In this document: positions 52,445-61,525 of the stretch, piece by piece
How positions within the stretch are numbered: position 1 is the first letter of the stretch
Layout of the letters: each line of letters starts with the position of its first letter
Origin: Amycolatopsis sp. NBRC 101858
Lineage (GTDB): Bacteria; Actinomycetota; Actinomycetes; Mycobacteriales; Pseudonocardiaceae
Direction of reading: 5' to 3'
Assembly: GCF_030269325.1 (NCBI RefSeq)
Contig: NZ_BSTD01000002.1
Coordinates: 1,178,001-1,242,000 of the forward strand
Length of the DNA stretch: 64,000 bases
Notes under the pieces: generated by a model
What the model saw: only the letters and a program-made list of their open reading frames with translations
Told to the model about the DNA's origin: nothing
The model's database searches: none
Program-made: the position numbers and the translations under genes

Positions 52445-55400
52445 CTACAGCTGCCGCACCCGGATGTTGCGGAACTCGATCAGGTCGTTGTCACTGTGGT
52501 TCTGCAGCCCGATGAACCCGCTGACGAACTGCCGCAGGTCGGTCGGCGGGTCCCCGGCGCGCGAGGACTGCTGACCCGGCGTGTTGTCGAACTCGTTGAT
52601 CACCACGCCGTTGCGGATCATCGTGTAGTGCTGCCCGACGACCTTGATCTCGTACTCGTTCCACGTGCCCTTCGGCCGCGCGCCCGCCTGGTCCAGCGTC
52701 CGCGGGTCGAAGTTGTAGACCGACCCGGTCTTCTGCGGTTCGCCGGAGTCGCCGTCGTAGATCTGGATCTCGTGACCGCAGTAGATCGCGACCCACGCCT
52801 GCGACGTCCGGGCCGAGCCGACCGTGCCGCAGCTGCCCGGTGGCCGCTGCTCCAGCGGCGTCCGCGGGTCCGGGAACCGGACGAAGACGCCGCTGTTGGC
52901 CCGGAAGGTGTCCGGGGCGATGTCCTTGAACTGGACCTTCACCGAGAAGTCGGTGAACTGCCGCTGGGCGTACCAGAGCATGCCCAGCCCGCCTGCCGAC
53001 CGGATCGACCCGTCGGGTTGCAGGGTGAACTGCCCCGATGGCGCCTGTTCCCAGCCGCGTAGCGACGCTGCCGTGCCGTCGAAGATCGCGTCGTAGCCGG
53101 TGGTGCCCGGCTTCCCGATCGGCGACGCCTCGGCCGCGGTGTTCAGCTCGGCCACCTCGGCGTCGTTGAGCACCCCGAGGTCCGACAGCGTCTCGGTGGC
53201 CTGCTCGACGTGGTTGACGAAGGCCGCGTGCGTGCTCCACGTGCTCTCGTCGTCGATGAAGTCGTCCACCGAACAGCCGCCGCCCGCGTTGCGGTTCGGC
53301 ACCTTCGTGATCGCGTCGCCCAGGGTCACCACCGGGCTCGGATCGGCCACGAGGCACCCGACGTTCACCGCGGTCCGCGTGGTCACCGCTTCGCCGTCCG
53401 CGTAGGTCACGGTCAGCTTGGCGGTGAAGATCCCGGTCCGCGGGTAGGTGTGGCGCGGGTCCGCCTGGGTGGACACCGAGCCGTCGCCGAACTCCCAGCG
53501 GTAGGACACCCCGCCGGACTTCGACCCGGTGAACGCCGCCGTCAGCGCCTTGTTCTGCACCAGCACCGACGACGCCGCCGGCGCCGGGGTCGGCGCACCG
53601 CCGGTGTAGCTGATCTTCAGCAGCTTCTGGTTGGCGTCCAGGGAGAAGAAGCCGTTGCCGTAGTCGAGCACGTACAGCGCGCCGTCCGGCCCGAACTTGG
53701 CGTCCATCCAGCTCTGCACCTTGGTGTCACCCGACCCGCCCGGGATGATCTGGCGGAACGTCTCGGCGAACACCGGCGGCTGGTGCGTCGGCACGCCCGC
53801 CGGGTCCACGGTCACCGCGACCCGGTTCTGGGAGTTGGACTCGTCGCCGATGAACCACTTGTTGTCCCAGTACTCCGGCCACGCCACGCCGCTGTTCGTG
53901 TTGACCAGCGAGCGGTGGTACGTCGGCCCGGACATGACCGCCTGGCCGCCGCCCCGCAGGTACGGCTGGGTGTAGGTGGCGTCCGCGGCGACGTAGGTCG
54001 GGATGGACGAGCCCGGCCGCTTCGGGAAGACCGGGCCGCCGCCGTCCGGCGAGTACCAGATCATGTTGTCCTTGATCGGCGGCAGGTTCACCAGGCCGGT
54101 GTTGCGCGGCGAGGTGTTGACCGGGTTGTCGCAGTCGTACCAGCCGGTCAGCTCCGCGGCGTTGGTGCTGCTGCGGTCGCGGTAGGGCTGCCGGTTGCCC
54201 ATGCAGTACGGCCAGCCGTGATTGCCCGCCTCGGTGATGATCGTCGCCGTCTCGTACTTCGCCGGGCCGAGCTCCGGGCTCGGCGAAGACGCGTCGGGGC
54301 CGACCCAGCCCGCGGTCATCCAGTTGTGCACCGGGTCGATCTGCAGGCGCGAGATGTTGCGGACGCCCATCACGTAGATCTCCGGGCGCGTCTTGTCCGC
54401 CGGCCCGTTCGGGAAGAGGTTGCCCTGCGGGATGGTGTACGTCCCGTTCGCCTCCGGGTGGATGCGCAGGATCTTGCCGTCGAGGTCGTTCGTGTTGCCC
54501 GCCGTGCGGCGCGCGTCCTGGAACGAGATGCCCTTGTAGTCGAGCGTCCAGTTGTTGCCCGAGTAGCCGTTCGAGCCGCCCGAGGAGTTGTTGTCCCCGG
54601 ACCCGATGTAGAGGTTGCCGTCCTTGTCGAACGCCATGCCGCCGCCGGCGTGGCAGCAGCTGTGGATCTGGACGTCCCAGGACAGCAGGTCCTTGCGGGT
54701 GGCCTGGTCGAGCGTCTGCGCGGTGGCGTTGTAGGTGAACCGCGAGACCGTGCGCTTGCCGATCCGCTTGTCGCGGTCGATCGACGCGTGCGGCATCCAG
54801 TACGCGTACATGTAGCCGTTCTCGGTGAACTTCGGGTCCAGCGTCAGCCCGAGCAGGCCCTCTTCGTTCTTGACGAGCTCGTCACCGCTGCCGCGGTTGC
54901 CCATCACCGGCAGGGTGGTGAGCAGCTTGACCTTCTTGGTGACCGGGTCCCACTGGTGGACCGTGCCGCAGCCGAGGCCGACGTTCGGGTCGTCCCAGCT
55001 GACGATCGGGCCGGTCGGGCAGGCCGCCTTGCCGATGTAGAACACCTTGCCGTCCGGGGCGATGGTGAGCCCGTGCGGCTCGCCGATCTGGTCGAGCTGC
55101 CCGGCCGCGTTCTTGCCGGTCAGCCGCTCGACCTTGTAGTTCGCGGCGATCCCGGCCTGGCAGTCGCCGCGCACCATGCCGGTCGTCCAGCGCAGGGCGC
55201 CGAGCAGGTGGTTGCGGAACTGCGCTTCGCCGTAGGAGCCTTCGGTGCGGCCCATTCCGGTGTAGAAGGAGCGGCCGCCGTCGTAGTCGCGGCACCACGA
55301 GATCGGGTGGAACGCGCCGTTCGCGCCGACGCCCGGCTGGTAGCCCTTCTCCTCGACCTGCGCGACCGTGTGGACGGTGCCGACCGGGTTGGACTCCCAG

Positions 55401-56392
55401 TTGAGCCAGCGGTCGGTGCGCGTCCAGTTCTGCGGCAGCCCGGCGGTGGCCGGGTGCTTGGCGTCCAGGACGTCGACGACGGCCTGCTGCGGCGCGGGCT
55501 CCGGCGGCGGCGGGGTCGTCGAAGTGTCCTTGAACAGCTTGAGGTCGGCGAGCTGGATGAGCGGCTCACCCGAGTTCGCGGTGATGTTCAGCCGGTAGTT
55601 CGGGTAGACCGTGGTGTTGCTGAAGGTGAACGTCCGGGTCTGGAACCGGTCGGTGAACACTTCGTTCGTGCGCGTGTCCAGGTCGGTCCAGGTGGCCCCG
55701 TCGGCCGAGCCCTGCAGGGTCCAGTTCTTCGGGTCGCGGCCGGGGAAGTCGTTCGCCGACACCAGCGAGTAGCTGCTGACCGCGACCGGAGTGGCCATCT
55801 TGTAGGCGGCCCAGCCGGTCGTCGCGAACGTCAGCCACTTGGTGTTTTCGTTGTTGTCGGCCAGTTTCTCCTTGGTCTCGTTCGGCGGGTTCTCCGCGCT
55901 CGCGGTCACCGAAGCCACGGCCTCGGGCGTCGGGCGGGCGCCGACCGGGCGCGCGCCGATCAGGCCGGTGAACCACTGGGACGAGTCCTGCGCGCGGGCG
56001 GCGTCGGAGATGCCGAGGAACCCGCCGCCGGCCTTCATGTAGGCCTGCAGCGCGGCTTCCTGCTCCCGCGCGAGCGTCACGCCCTGCGCGGACAGGAACA
56101 CCACGCCGCGGTAGCGGGCGAGGTTGGCCGTGCTGAACACGGCGGGGTCGGACGACGCCGTGACGGTGATGCCGTTGTCCTGCCCGAGCCGCGCGATCGC
56201 GTCCGCCGCGCGCAGCACCGGGTCCTTCTGGTCGCCCGCCGCGCCGTGGAAGACCAGCACGTTCACCGGCACGTTCACCACGGCGGGCGCGGCCTGCGCG
56301 ACCGGCATGGTGATCAGCGGGGCCCCGGCCGCGAGCACCGCCCCGATGGCGAGCACGAGCGCCCCGCGCCTGCCGAACCATCGTCTCTTCAT
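52445..56392 (-). CDS. Giant secreted ThuA / discoidin / PQQ-type sugar dehydrogenase / PKD / DUF1080 fusion
   Basis: A 1315-residue exported multidomain protein. The signal segment is about residues 1-38. The ThuA-like domain is in two pieces (about 40-150 and 305-400), with an F5/8-type C discoidin-like domain inserted between them. A soluble aldose/sorbosone dehydrogenase beta-propeller (about 422-927) follows, with EPHGLTIAPDG, CCHAGGGMAFDKDGNLYIG and AGNHGWPYCMGNRQPYRD. Then come a PKD domain (about 940-1007, WEFGDGSVSTQADPRHTYP), a helical module (about 1037-1094) and a C-terminal DUF1080 3-keto-disaccharide-hydrolase-type jelly roll (about 1099-1315). ATG 56392 is preferred to 56413 because it starts a normal MKRRW signal. 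The ThuA motif usually written GIHAA reads GISDAA here. Likely extracellular oxidation and cleavage of glycosides, by domain content. Confidence 0.88.
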   Translation of the reverse strand: MKRRWFGRRGALVLAIGAVLAAGAPLITMPVAQAAPAVVNVPVNVLVFHGAAGDQKDPVLRAADAIARLGQDNGITVTASSDPAVFSTANLARYRGVVFLSAQGVTLAREQEAALQAYMKAGGGFLGISDAARAQDSSQWFTGLIGARPVGARPTPEAVASVTASAENPPNETKEKLADNNENTKWLTFATTGWAAYKMATPVAVSSYSLVSANDFPGRDPKNWTLQGSADGATWTDLDTRTNEVFTDRFQTRTFTFSNTTVYPNYRLNITANSGEPLIQLADLKLFKDTSTTPPPPEPAPQQAVVDVLDAKHPATAGLPQNWTRTDRWLNWESNPVGTVHTVAQVEEKGYQPGVGANGAFHPISWCRDYDGGRSFYTGMGRTEGSYGEAQFRNHLLGALRWTTGMVRGDCQAGIAANYKVERLTGKNAAGQLDQIGEPHGLTIAPDGKVFYIGKAACPTGPIVSWDDPNVGLGCGTVHQWDPVTKKVKLLTTLPVMGNRGSGDELVKNEEGLLGLTLDPKFTENGYMYAYWMPHASIDRDKRIGKRTVSRFTYNATAQTLDQATRKDLLSWDVQIHSCCHAGGGMAFDKDGNLYIGSGDNNSSGGSNGYSGNNWTLDYKGISFQDARRTAGNTNDLDGKILRIHPEANGTYTIPQGNLFPNGPADKTRPEIYVMGVRNISRLQIDPVHNWMTAGWVGPDASSPSPELGPAKYETATIITEAGNHGWPYCMGNRQPYRDRSSTNAAELTGWYDCDNPVNTSPRNTGLVNLPPIKDNMIWYSPDGGGPVFPKRPGSSIPTYVAADATYTQPYLRGGGQAVMSGPTYHRSLVNTNSGVAWPEYWDNKWFIGDESNSQNRVAVTVDPAGVPTHQPPVFAETFRQIIPGGSGDTKVQSWMDAKFGPDGALYVLDYGNGFFSLDANQKLLKISYTGGAPTPAPAASSVLVQNKALTAAFTGSKSGGVSYRWEFGDGSVSTQADPRHTYPRTGIFTAKLTVTYADGEAVTTRTAVNVGCLVADPSPVVTLGDAITKVPNRNAGGGCSVDDFIDDESTWSTHAAFVNHVEQATETLSDLGVLNDAEVAELNTAAEASPIGKPGTTGYDAIFDGTAASLRGWEQAPSGQFTLQPDGSIRSAGGLGMLWYAQRQFTDFSVKVQFKDIAPDTFRANSGVFVRFPDPRTPLEQRPPGSCGTVGSARTSQAWVAIYCGHEIQIYDGDSGEPQKTGSVYNFDPRTLDQAGARPKGTWNEYEIKVVGQHYTMIRNGVVINEFDNTPGQQSSRAGDPPTDLRQFVSGFIGLQNHSDNDLIEFRNIRVRQL

Positions 56393-56405
56393 GATCCGTT
56401 CCCTC

Positions 56406-57383
56406 CTAAGCATGGGTGCGGCCGTCGGGGTTCATGTCGTGCCCGGCGTGGCCGTGCTGCTTGAACCGGTCGATCGCTTCCTGTGCGCCGTCGGGCAGGC
56501 TGCCGTCGGGGTTGCGGACCAGGAACAGGCCCACCATCCCGCCGTCGGAGTGGGTCTGGACGTGGCAGTGGTACATCCACACCCCCGGCCCGACGCCTTC
56601 GCCGGCCAGCACCTGGAAGCCGAACGAGCTGCCGGGGTCGAGGTTCTTGTTGTCGACGACCTGGGCGTTGTCGGTGGCACTGCTCAGCATCCCGGTGCGG
56701 GTGTCGGCCCAGCGGTGCCCGTGCAGGTGGAACGTGTGCGGCAGGCTGCCGTACCCGATGCACACCCACTCGACGCGCTCGCCGAGGCGCGCCTCGAACA
56801 TCGGCGTGTCGGGCGCCATCTCGTGGTTGATCATCATCTCGTTGAACACGACGGTGTACTGCCGGCTGGGCAGCAGGTCGCCGCGCTTGCGCACGATCAG
56901 CCCGCCGTAGAGCCCGCGCGCGAGCCCGGCGGTGCCGTGGTCGGTGCCCATCGCGTGGTCGTGGTAGTGCCAGTACCCGGCGCTGCCCGGCATCCAGAAC
57001 CCGCCGCTCGCTTCGTAGCGGGTCCGCGTCTTCCAGGTGTAGGTCCGGGTTTCGCCCGGGTTGTTGAACGACGCGTTGAGCGGCGCGCCGTCGGACGCGG
57101 TGTCGTAGTTGACGCCGTGCGGGTGGATCGACAGCCGCTGGTCGGTCCGGTTGACCAGTTCGATCTCGAGGGTGTCGGCCTCGTAGATCTCCAGCAGCGG
57201 TCCCGGAATCGTGGCTTTGCCGGGCTCCAGGCCGTAGCCGTAGCGGCCGCCGGGAAGCGCTTCCGCGTAGATCGTGATCTTGCGGGTCAGACCCGCCGCC
57301 GACGCCGTGTCGGCGGCGCCGAGGGCGGGCACGAGCACGCCCGCGGCGGTTCCGGCCAGCATCGACCGACGTGACACTCGCAT
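56406..57383 (-). CDS. Two-domain laccase (small multicopper oxidase)
   Basis: A 325-residue exported multicopper oxidase of the two-domain SLAC type, which oxidises phenols or metals with reduction of oxygen to water. A twin-arginine signal is present (VSRRSMLAGTAAG, cleavage around residue 30). Copper-binding blocks are visible: HPHGVNYD, WHYHDHAM, HTFHLHGHRW and the type I site WMYHCHVQTHSDGGM. Length and motif order fit two-domain laccases, which act as trimers. It lies between the isomerase gene (19 bases upstream) and the ThuA/PQQ fusion (13 bases downstream) in the same operon. A GGAAGCGCTTCC palindrome sits inside its coding sequence at 57253-57264. Confidence 0.93.
   Translation of the reverse strand: MRVSRRSMLAGTAAGVLVPALGAADTASAAGLTRKITIYAEALPGGRYGYGLEPGKATIPGPLLEIYEADTLEIELVNRTDQRLSIHPHGVNYDTASDGAPLNASFNNPGETRTYTWKTRTRYEASGGFWMPGSAGYWHYHDHAMGTDHGTAGLARGLYGGLIVRKRGDLLPSRQYTVVFNEMMINHEMAPDTPMFEARLGERVEWVCIGYGSLPHTFHLHGHRWADTRTGMLSSATDNAQVVDNKNLDPGSSFGFQVLAGEGVGPGVWMYHCHVQTHSDGGMVGLFLVRNPDGSLPDGAQEAIDRFKQHGHAGHDMNPDGRTHA
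57253..57264. promoter_or_regulatory. Intragenic palindrome GGAAGCGCTTCC (LacI-type)
   Basis: A perfect 12-base palindrome with central GC, inside the laccase gene about 40 codons from its start. It encodes E-A-L-P with the rare Leu codon CTT. An identical site lies at 62487 and a near copy at 59300. Confidence 0.5.
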
Positions 57384-57402
57384 GTGGATTTCCCCCGGGG
57401 TC

Positions 57403-58257
57403 TCAGAACCGTACGGTGCGGAGGTATTCGAAACCGACCTTGGCCGTGTTCAGCGGGTCGGCAGGCTGGTCGTGCTCGACGATGTAATCGCCGATGTTGT
57501 GGCAGGACGCGGCGAAGATGCGCGGGAAGTTGATGACGCCGGCGCCCGGGTCGACCATCTGCCCGTCCGCGGTCCGGTCCTTCACGTGGTACTGGGTCAC
57601 GCGCGGGAAGTTGCGCCGGAACAGCTCGACCGGGTCCGCGCCGCCGTTGACCGCCCAGAAGAGGTCGATCTCCAGGTGCACGTCCCGCTTGTTCGTCTTC
57701 GCGGTGAGGACGTCGTACGGGACCACCCCGCCGATCGGGGCGAACTCGTGGTCGTGGTTGTGGTAACCGAGCGCGAGCCCGGCCTTCTTGAAGGCGACGG
57801 CCGCGGTGTTCATACGGCCCGCGAAGGCCTCCCACTCGGCGATGGTGCCGAAGTTCGCGTACGGCACCACGACGGAGCGGTTGCCGAGGACCTTCGCGTC
57901 GGCGATGGTCTGGTTCAGGTCGCCGTCGATGCCGACGTGCGTCGAGGACGCCTTGATGTGGTTCTTGTCGAGGATGGCGCGGAACTCGGCGGCGCTGCGG
58001 CCGTACGTCCCGGCCAGCTCGACCTTCCGGTAGCCGATGTCGGCCAGCGCGGAGAGCGTGCCTTCGGGGTCGTTCTGCAGCAGCGACCGCAGGGAGTAGA
58101 GCTGGATGCTGATCTTGTCGAGCGGGACGCGCCGGCGGGCCGGGGAGGCGCCCGCGGTGCCGGGTAACGCGATAGCTGCTGCCCCTACCGTGAGGGCCGC
58201 TGTCGCCACGTTCAGGAATGTCCGCCGGGAGTGCTGCTCTGGCCGGTCACCGCACAT
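57403..58257 (-). CDS. Exported sugar phosphate isomerase/epimerase-like TIM-barrel protein
   Basis: A 284-residue protein of the AP-endonuclease-2/xylose-isomerase-like TIM-barrel family. It carries a twin-arginine signal (HSRRTFLNVATAALTVG, then a short Ala-rich spacer). Barrel features include ISIQLYSLRSLL at strand 1, ALGYHNHDHEF and VHLEIDLFW with metal-binding His/Glu/Asp positions, and QYHVKDRT. The signal implies action outside the cytoplasm, unlike its cytoplasmic neighbour. It could isomerise or cleave oxidised sugars made by the secreted dehydrogenase. The start is ATG 58257, nine bases after the previous gene. The precise substrate is unknown. Confidence 0.88.
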   Translation of the reverse strand: MCGDRPEQHSRRTFLNVATAALTVGAAAIALPGTAGASPARRRVPLDKISIQLYSLRSLLQNDPEGTLSALADIGYRKVELAGTYGRSAAEFRAILDKNHIKASSTHVGIDGDLNQTIADAKVLGNRSVVVPYANFGTIAEWEAFAGRMNTAAVAFKKAGLALGYHNHDHEFAPIGGVVPYDVLTAKTNKRDVHLEIDLFWAVNGGADPVELFRRNFPRVTQYHVKDRTADGQMVDPGAGVINFPRIFAASCHNIGDYIVEHDQPADPLNTAKVGFEYLRTVRF

Positions 58258-58266
58258 GGAACTCCC

Positions 58267-59271
58267 TCATTTCTGATTGCTGAAAGCCGCGTCGAAAGCC
58301 GCCGACGGCTGGTCGAACAGGTGCTCGCGCAGGTACTTCACCGCCTCCGCCGCGCCGCGGAGGCGGTCCATCCCGGCGTCCTCCCACTCCACCGAGACGG
58401 GCCCGGTGTACCCGATCGAGTTCAGCGCCCGGAAGCAGTCCTCCCAGGGGACGTCGCCGTGGCCGACGGACACGAAGTCCCAGCCCCGGCGCGGGTTCGC
58501 CCAGGCGAGGTGGGAGCCGAGCCGGCCGTTGCGGCCGTCGAAGCGCTTCTTCGTGTCCTTGCAGTCGACGTGGTAGATCCGGTCGGCGAAGTCGAGGATG
58601 AACCCGACCGGGTCGAGGTCCTGCCACACGAAGTGCGACGGGTCCCAGTTCAGCCCGAACGCGGGCCGGTTCCCGACGGCTTCGAGGGTCCGTTTCGTGG
58701 TCCAGTAGTCGTACGCGATCTCCGACGGGTGCACCTCGTGCGCGAACCGGACGCCCACCTCGTCGAAGACGTCCAGGATCGGGTTCCAGCGGCGCGCGAA
58801 GTCTTCGTAGCCGTCGTCGATCACCTCCTGCGACACGGGCGGGAACATCGCGACGTACTTCCAGATCTTCGAGCCGGTGAACCCGATGACCGTGTCCACG
58901 CCGAGCTTCGCCGCCGCCCGCGCGGTGTCGGCCAGCTCCGCGGCCGCCCGCTGCCGGACACCCTCGGGCTCGCCGTCACCCCAGATCCGCGACGGGAGGA
59001 TCGCGCGGTGCCGGTCGTCGATCGGGTCGTCGCAGACGGCCTGGCCGACGAGGTGGTTCGAGATCGCCCACACCTTGAGCCCGTGCTCGGCCAGCAGCGC
59101 CAGCCGTCCTGGCACGTAGTCCTCTTCGGACAGTGCGCGGTCGACTTCGAAGTGGTCGCCCGAGCAAGCGATTTCCAGGCCGTCGTAACCCCAGTCGGCC
59201 GCGAGCTTGCAGACCTCGGTGAACGGCAGGTCCGCCCACTGGCCGGTGAACAGCGTGACCGGACGGCTCAC
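58267..59271 (-). CDS. Cytoplasmic sugar phosphate isomerase/epimerase
   Basis: A 334-residue TIM-barrel protein of the AP-endonuclease-2 family, without a signal peptide. It begins [16 protein letters not shown] and contains [36 protein letters not shown] and [12 protein letters not shown], carrying the metal-ligand Glu, Asp, His and the final Glu region [13 protein letters not shown] 59271 overlaps the preceding dehydrogenase stop as GTGA, so they are coupled. Such enzyme pairs (dehydrogenase plus isomerase) operate in inositol and 3-keto-sugar catabolism. The substrate is not determined. Confidence 0.9.
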   Translation of the reverse strand: MSRPVTLFTGQWADLPFTEVCKLAADWGYDGLEIACSGDHFEVDRALSEEDYVPGRLALLAEHGLKVWAISNHLVGQAVCDDPIDDRHRAILPSRIWGDGEPEGVRQRAAAELADTARAAAKLGVDTVIGFTGSKIWKYVAMFPPVSQEVIDDGYEDFARRWNPILDVFDEVGVRFAHEVHPSEIAYDYWTTKRTLEAVGNRPAFGLNWDPSHFVWQDLDPVGFILDFADRIYHVDCKDTKKRFDGRNGRLGSHLAWANPRRGWDFVSVGHGDVPWEDCFRALNSIGYTGPVSVEWEDAGMDRLRGAAEAVKYLREHLFDQPSAAFDAAFSNQK

Positions 59272-60410
59272 CGGGCCACCTCGGTCCACGAGGCTTGCGC
59301 GGAAGCGCTTTCCTCCACAGCGTGCAGCACGCGCTGGACGCGCAGGCCGTCCTCGAAGCTCGGCTCGGGGTCGGTGCCCGAGCCGATGGCGTCCAGGAGG
59401 TCGGCGACCTCGTTGGTGAACGTGTGCTCGTAGCCGAGCAGGTGGCCCGGCGGCCACCACACCCCGACGTACGGGTGCTCCGGCTCGGTGACGAGGATGC
59501 GCCGGAAGCCCGCTTCGGTGCCGGTGCCCTCGTACCACTGCAGCTCGTTCATCGACTCGAAGTCGAACGCCAGGCTCGCCTTCGACCCGTTGACCTCCAG
59601 CCGCATCGCGTTCTTGCGGCCGAGCGCGAACCGCGTCGCCTCGAAGCTCGCCACGGCTCCCCCGGACAGCCGGGCCAGGAACAGCGCGGTGTCGTCGACC
59701 GTCACGTCGTCCGTCCCGCCGTTCTCGGCCGGCCGCTGCTTCACGAAGGTGTTCGTCAGCGCCGAGACGCCGGTGATCACGTCCCCGGTGACGAACTGGG
59801 CGGCGTCGACGATGTGCGCGCCGAGGTCGCCCAGCGCACCCGACCCGGCGGATTCCTTGCGCAGCCGCCAGGTCATCGGCGCCTGCGGGTCGGACAGCCA
59901 GTCCTGCAGGTAGACCGACCGCACGTGCCGGATCTCCCCGAGCGCCCCGCTCGCCACCAGCTTCCTGGCGTGCGCGAGCGCGGGCACCCGGCGGTAGTTG
60001 AACGCCACCATGGCCCGCACCCCGCGGTCCCGGGCCTTCCGCGCCGCCTCGGCCATCGCTTCGGCCTCCGCGACCGAGTTGGCCAGGGGTTTCTCGCACA
60101 GCACGTGCTTGCCGGCCTCGAGCGCGGCGATCGCGATCTCGGCGTGGCTGTCGCCCGGCGTGCAGACGTCGACCAGGCCGACGTCGTCGCGGGCGATCAG
60201 CTTCCGCCAGTCCGTCTCGACGGCTTCCCACCCGAACCGCTCCGCCGCCGCCTTCGTGCGGGTCTCGTCGCGGCCGGCGAGGACGGCGAGTCTCGGCACC
60301 AGCGGTGGGTCGAAGAACCGGTGGACGCTGCGCCAGGCGTGCGAATGCACCGCACCCATGAACGCGTGGCCCACCATCCCGATCCCGATGGTTTCCCGTG
60401 CCGGGCTCAT
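59268..60410 (-). CDS. Gfo/Idh/MocA-family NAD(P)-dependent sugar dehydrogenase
   Basis: A 380-residue oxidoreductase. The N-terminal Rossmann fold shows [19 protein letters not shown], and the cofactor/catalytic region shows the diagnostic CEKPLANS (Lys of the EKP motif). The C-terminal beta-sheet domain has [14 protein letters not shown]. These enzymes oxidise or reduce ring hydroxyls of sugars and inositols. Position after the ABC importer and before the isomerases suggests it oxidises the imported sugar. Starts ATG 60410, 34 bases after the binding-protein gene. Near its 3' end lies GGAAGCGCTTTCC at 59300-59312. Confidence 0.92.
   Translation of the reverse strand: MSPARETIGIGMVGHAFMGAVHSHAWRSVHRFFDPPLVPRLAVLAGRDETRTKAAAERFGWEAVETDWRKLIARDDVGLVDVCTPGDSHAEIAIAALEAGKHVLCEKPLANSVAEAEAMAEAARKARDRGVRAMVAFNYRRVPALAHARKLVASGALGEIRHVRSVYLQDWLSDPQAPMTWRLRKESAGSGALGDLGAHIVDAAQFVTGDVITGVSALTNTFVKQRPAENGGTDDVTVDDTALFLARLSGGAVASFEATRFALGRKNAMRLEVNGSKASLAFDFESMNELQWYEGTGTEAGFRRILVTEPEHPYVGVWWPPGHLLGYEHTFTNEVADLLDAIGSGTDPEPSFEDGLRVQRVLHAVEESASAQASWTEVAR
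59300..59312. promoter_or_regulatory. Near-copy of the LacI-type palindrome (GGAAGCGCTTTCC)
   Basis: Inside the 3' end of the dehydrogenase gene, about 30 bases before the isomerase start. It differs by one inserted base from the 57253 and 62487 sites. Confidence 0.35.
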
Positions 60411-60444
60411 ACCCCTCCTTCGTTACGTGCGTGCGAGAACCGGG

Positions 60445-61500
60445 TCAGGAGTCGAAGCCGACGTCGAGGTACTGGTCGACGTTCTCCTTCGTGACGACCG
60501 CGGAGTACGTCGTGATCTCGGCCGGGATGTCGTGCTCGGCCAGGTCGGCGATCCCCTTGGTCTGCCCGAGCAGGCGGGCGAGCGCGATCGCCGTCGAGGC
60601 CATCGACGGGCTGTAGAGCACCGTCGCCTTGATCGGCGACGCGTCGGCCTTGATCAGGTTCATCATGTTCTTCGAGCCGGCGCCGCCGACCATCAGGAAC
60701 TCCTTGCGGCCCGCGGTGTCGATCGCGGCGTTGACGCCGATGCCCTGGTCGTCGTCGTGGTTCCACAGCGCGTCCAGCTTGGGCGCACCCTGGAGCAGGT
60801 TCGCCGTCTGCTGCTCCCCCGACTCCGACGTGAACTGCGCCGAGACCCGCGGGCCGACCTTGAACCCGGCCCGCCCGAGCGCGTCCGCGAAACCCTTGCT
60901 GCGTTCCTGGGTCAGCGGCAGCGAGTCGATCCCGGCGACCTCGCCGATGACCGGGTTCGCGACGTTCTTCGCCTTCAGCTGCTTGGCGATGTAGTTGCCC
61001 GCGTTGACGCCCATGCGGTAGTTGTCGCCGCCGATCCACGTTCTATAGGCGAGCGGGGTGTCGAAGACGCGGTCCAGGTTGATCACCGGGATCCCGGCGT
61101 CCATCGCCTGCTGCCCGACCGAGGTGAGCGCCTTGCCGTCGAACGGCAGGATCACCAGGACGTCGACCTTGGCGTTGATCAGCGTCTCCACCTGGGAGAT
61201 CTGCTGGTTGACGTCGTTGGTGCCCTCGGTGGCGGTGAACTTCACCTCGCTGAACTTCTGCGCCTGCGCCTTGGCGTTCTTGGTGATCGCCGCGATCCAG
61301 CCGTGGTCGGCGGCCGGCGCGGAGAAGCCGATCGTGACCGGCTTGCCCGGCTGGGCGTTGTTGCCCGCGTTGGCGACCGGCGCGTTGGACTCCGAGTTCG
61401 CGGGCGTGTTCGACGTGCAGCCGGCCAGCAGCGCGCCGGCGCCGACGGCGGCCCCGCCCAGCAGGAAACCCCGGCGGCCGAGGAAAGGGTGTTCGGCCAT
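60445..61500 (-). CDS. Sugar ABC transporter substrate-binding lipoprotein
   Basis: A 351-residue periplasmic-binding-protein-like lipoprotein of the ribose/galactose (PBP1 sugar) family. The N-terminus has a twin-arginine-like GRRGFLLGGAAVG and the lipobox LLAGC (Cys about residue 28), then a Ser/Asn-rich linker. The mature part reads ITIGFSAPAADHGWIAA-like at its start, with TEGTNDVNQQISQVETLI and a hinge block ALWNHDDDQGIGVNAAI. It captures the sugar for the permease and ATPase encoded upstream. The ATG start at 61500 lies 25 bases after the permease gene. Confidence 0.93.
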   Translation of the reverse strand: MAEHPFLGRRGFLLGGAAVGAGALLAGCTSNTPANSESNAPVANAGNNAQPGKPVTIGFSAPAADHGWIAAITKNAKAQAQKFSEVKFTATEGTNDVNQQISQVETLINAKVDVLVILPFDGKALTSVGQQAMDAGIPVINLDRVFDTPLAYRTWIGGDNYRMGVNAGNYIAKQLKAKNVANPVIGEVAGIDSLPLTQERSKGFADALGRAGFKVGPRVSAQFTSESGEQQTANLLQGAPKLDALWNHDDDQGIGVNAAIDTAGRKEFLMVGGAGSKNMMNLIKADASPIKATVLYSPSMASTAIALARLLGQTKGIADLAEHDIPAEITTYSAVVTKENVDQYLDVGFDS

Positions 61501-61525
61501 GGTGAACCTCCATCGGTGGTGACTA

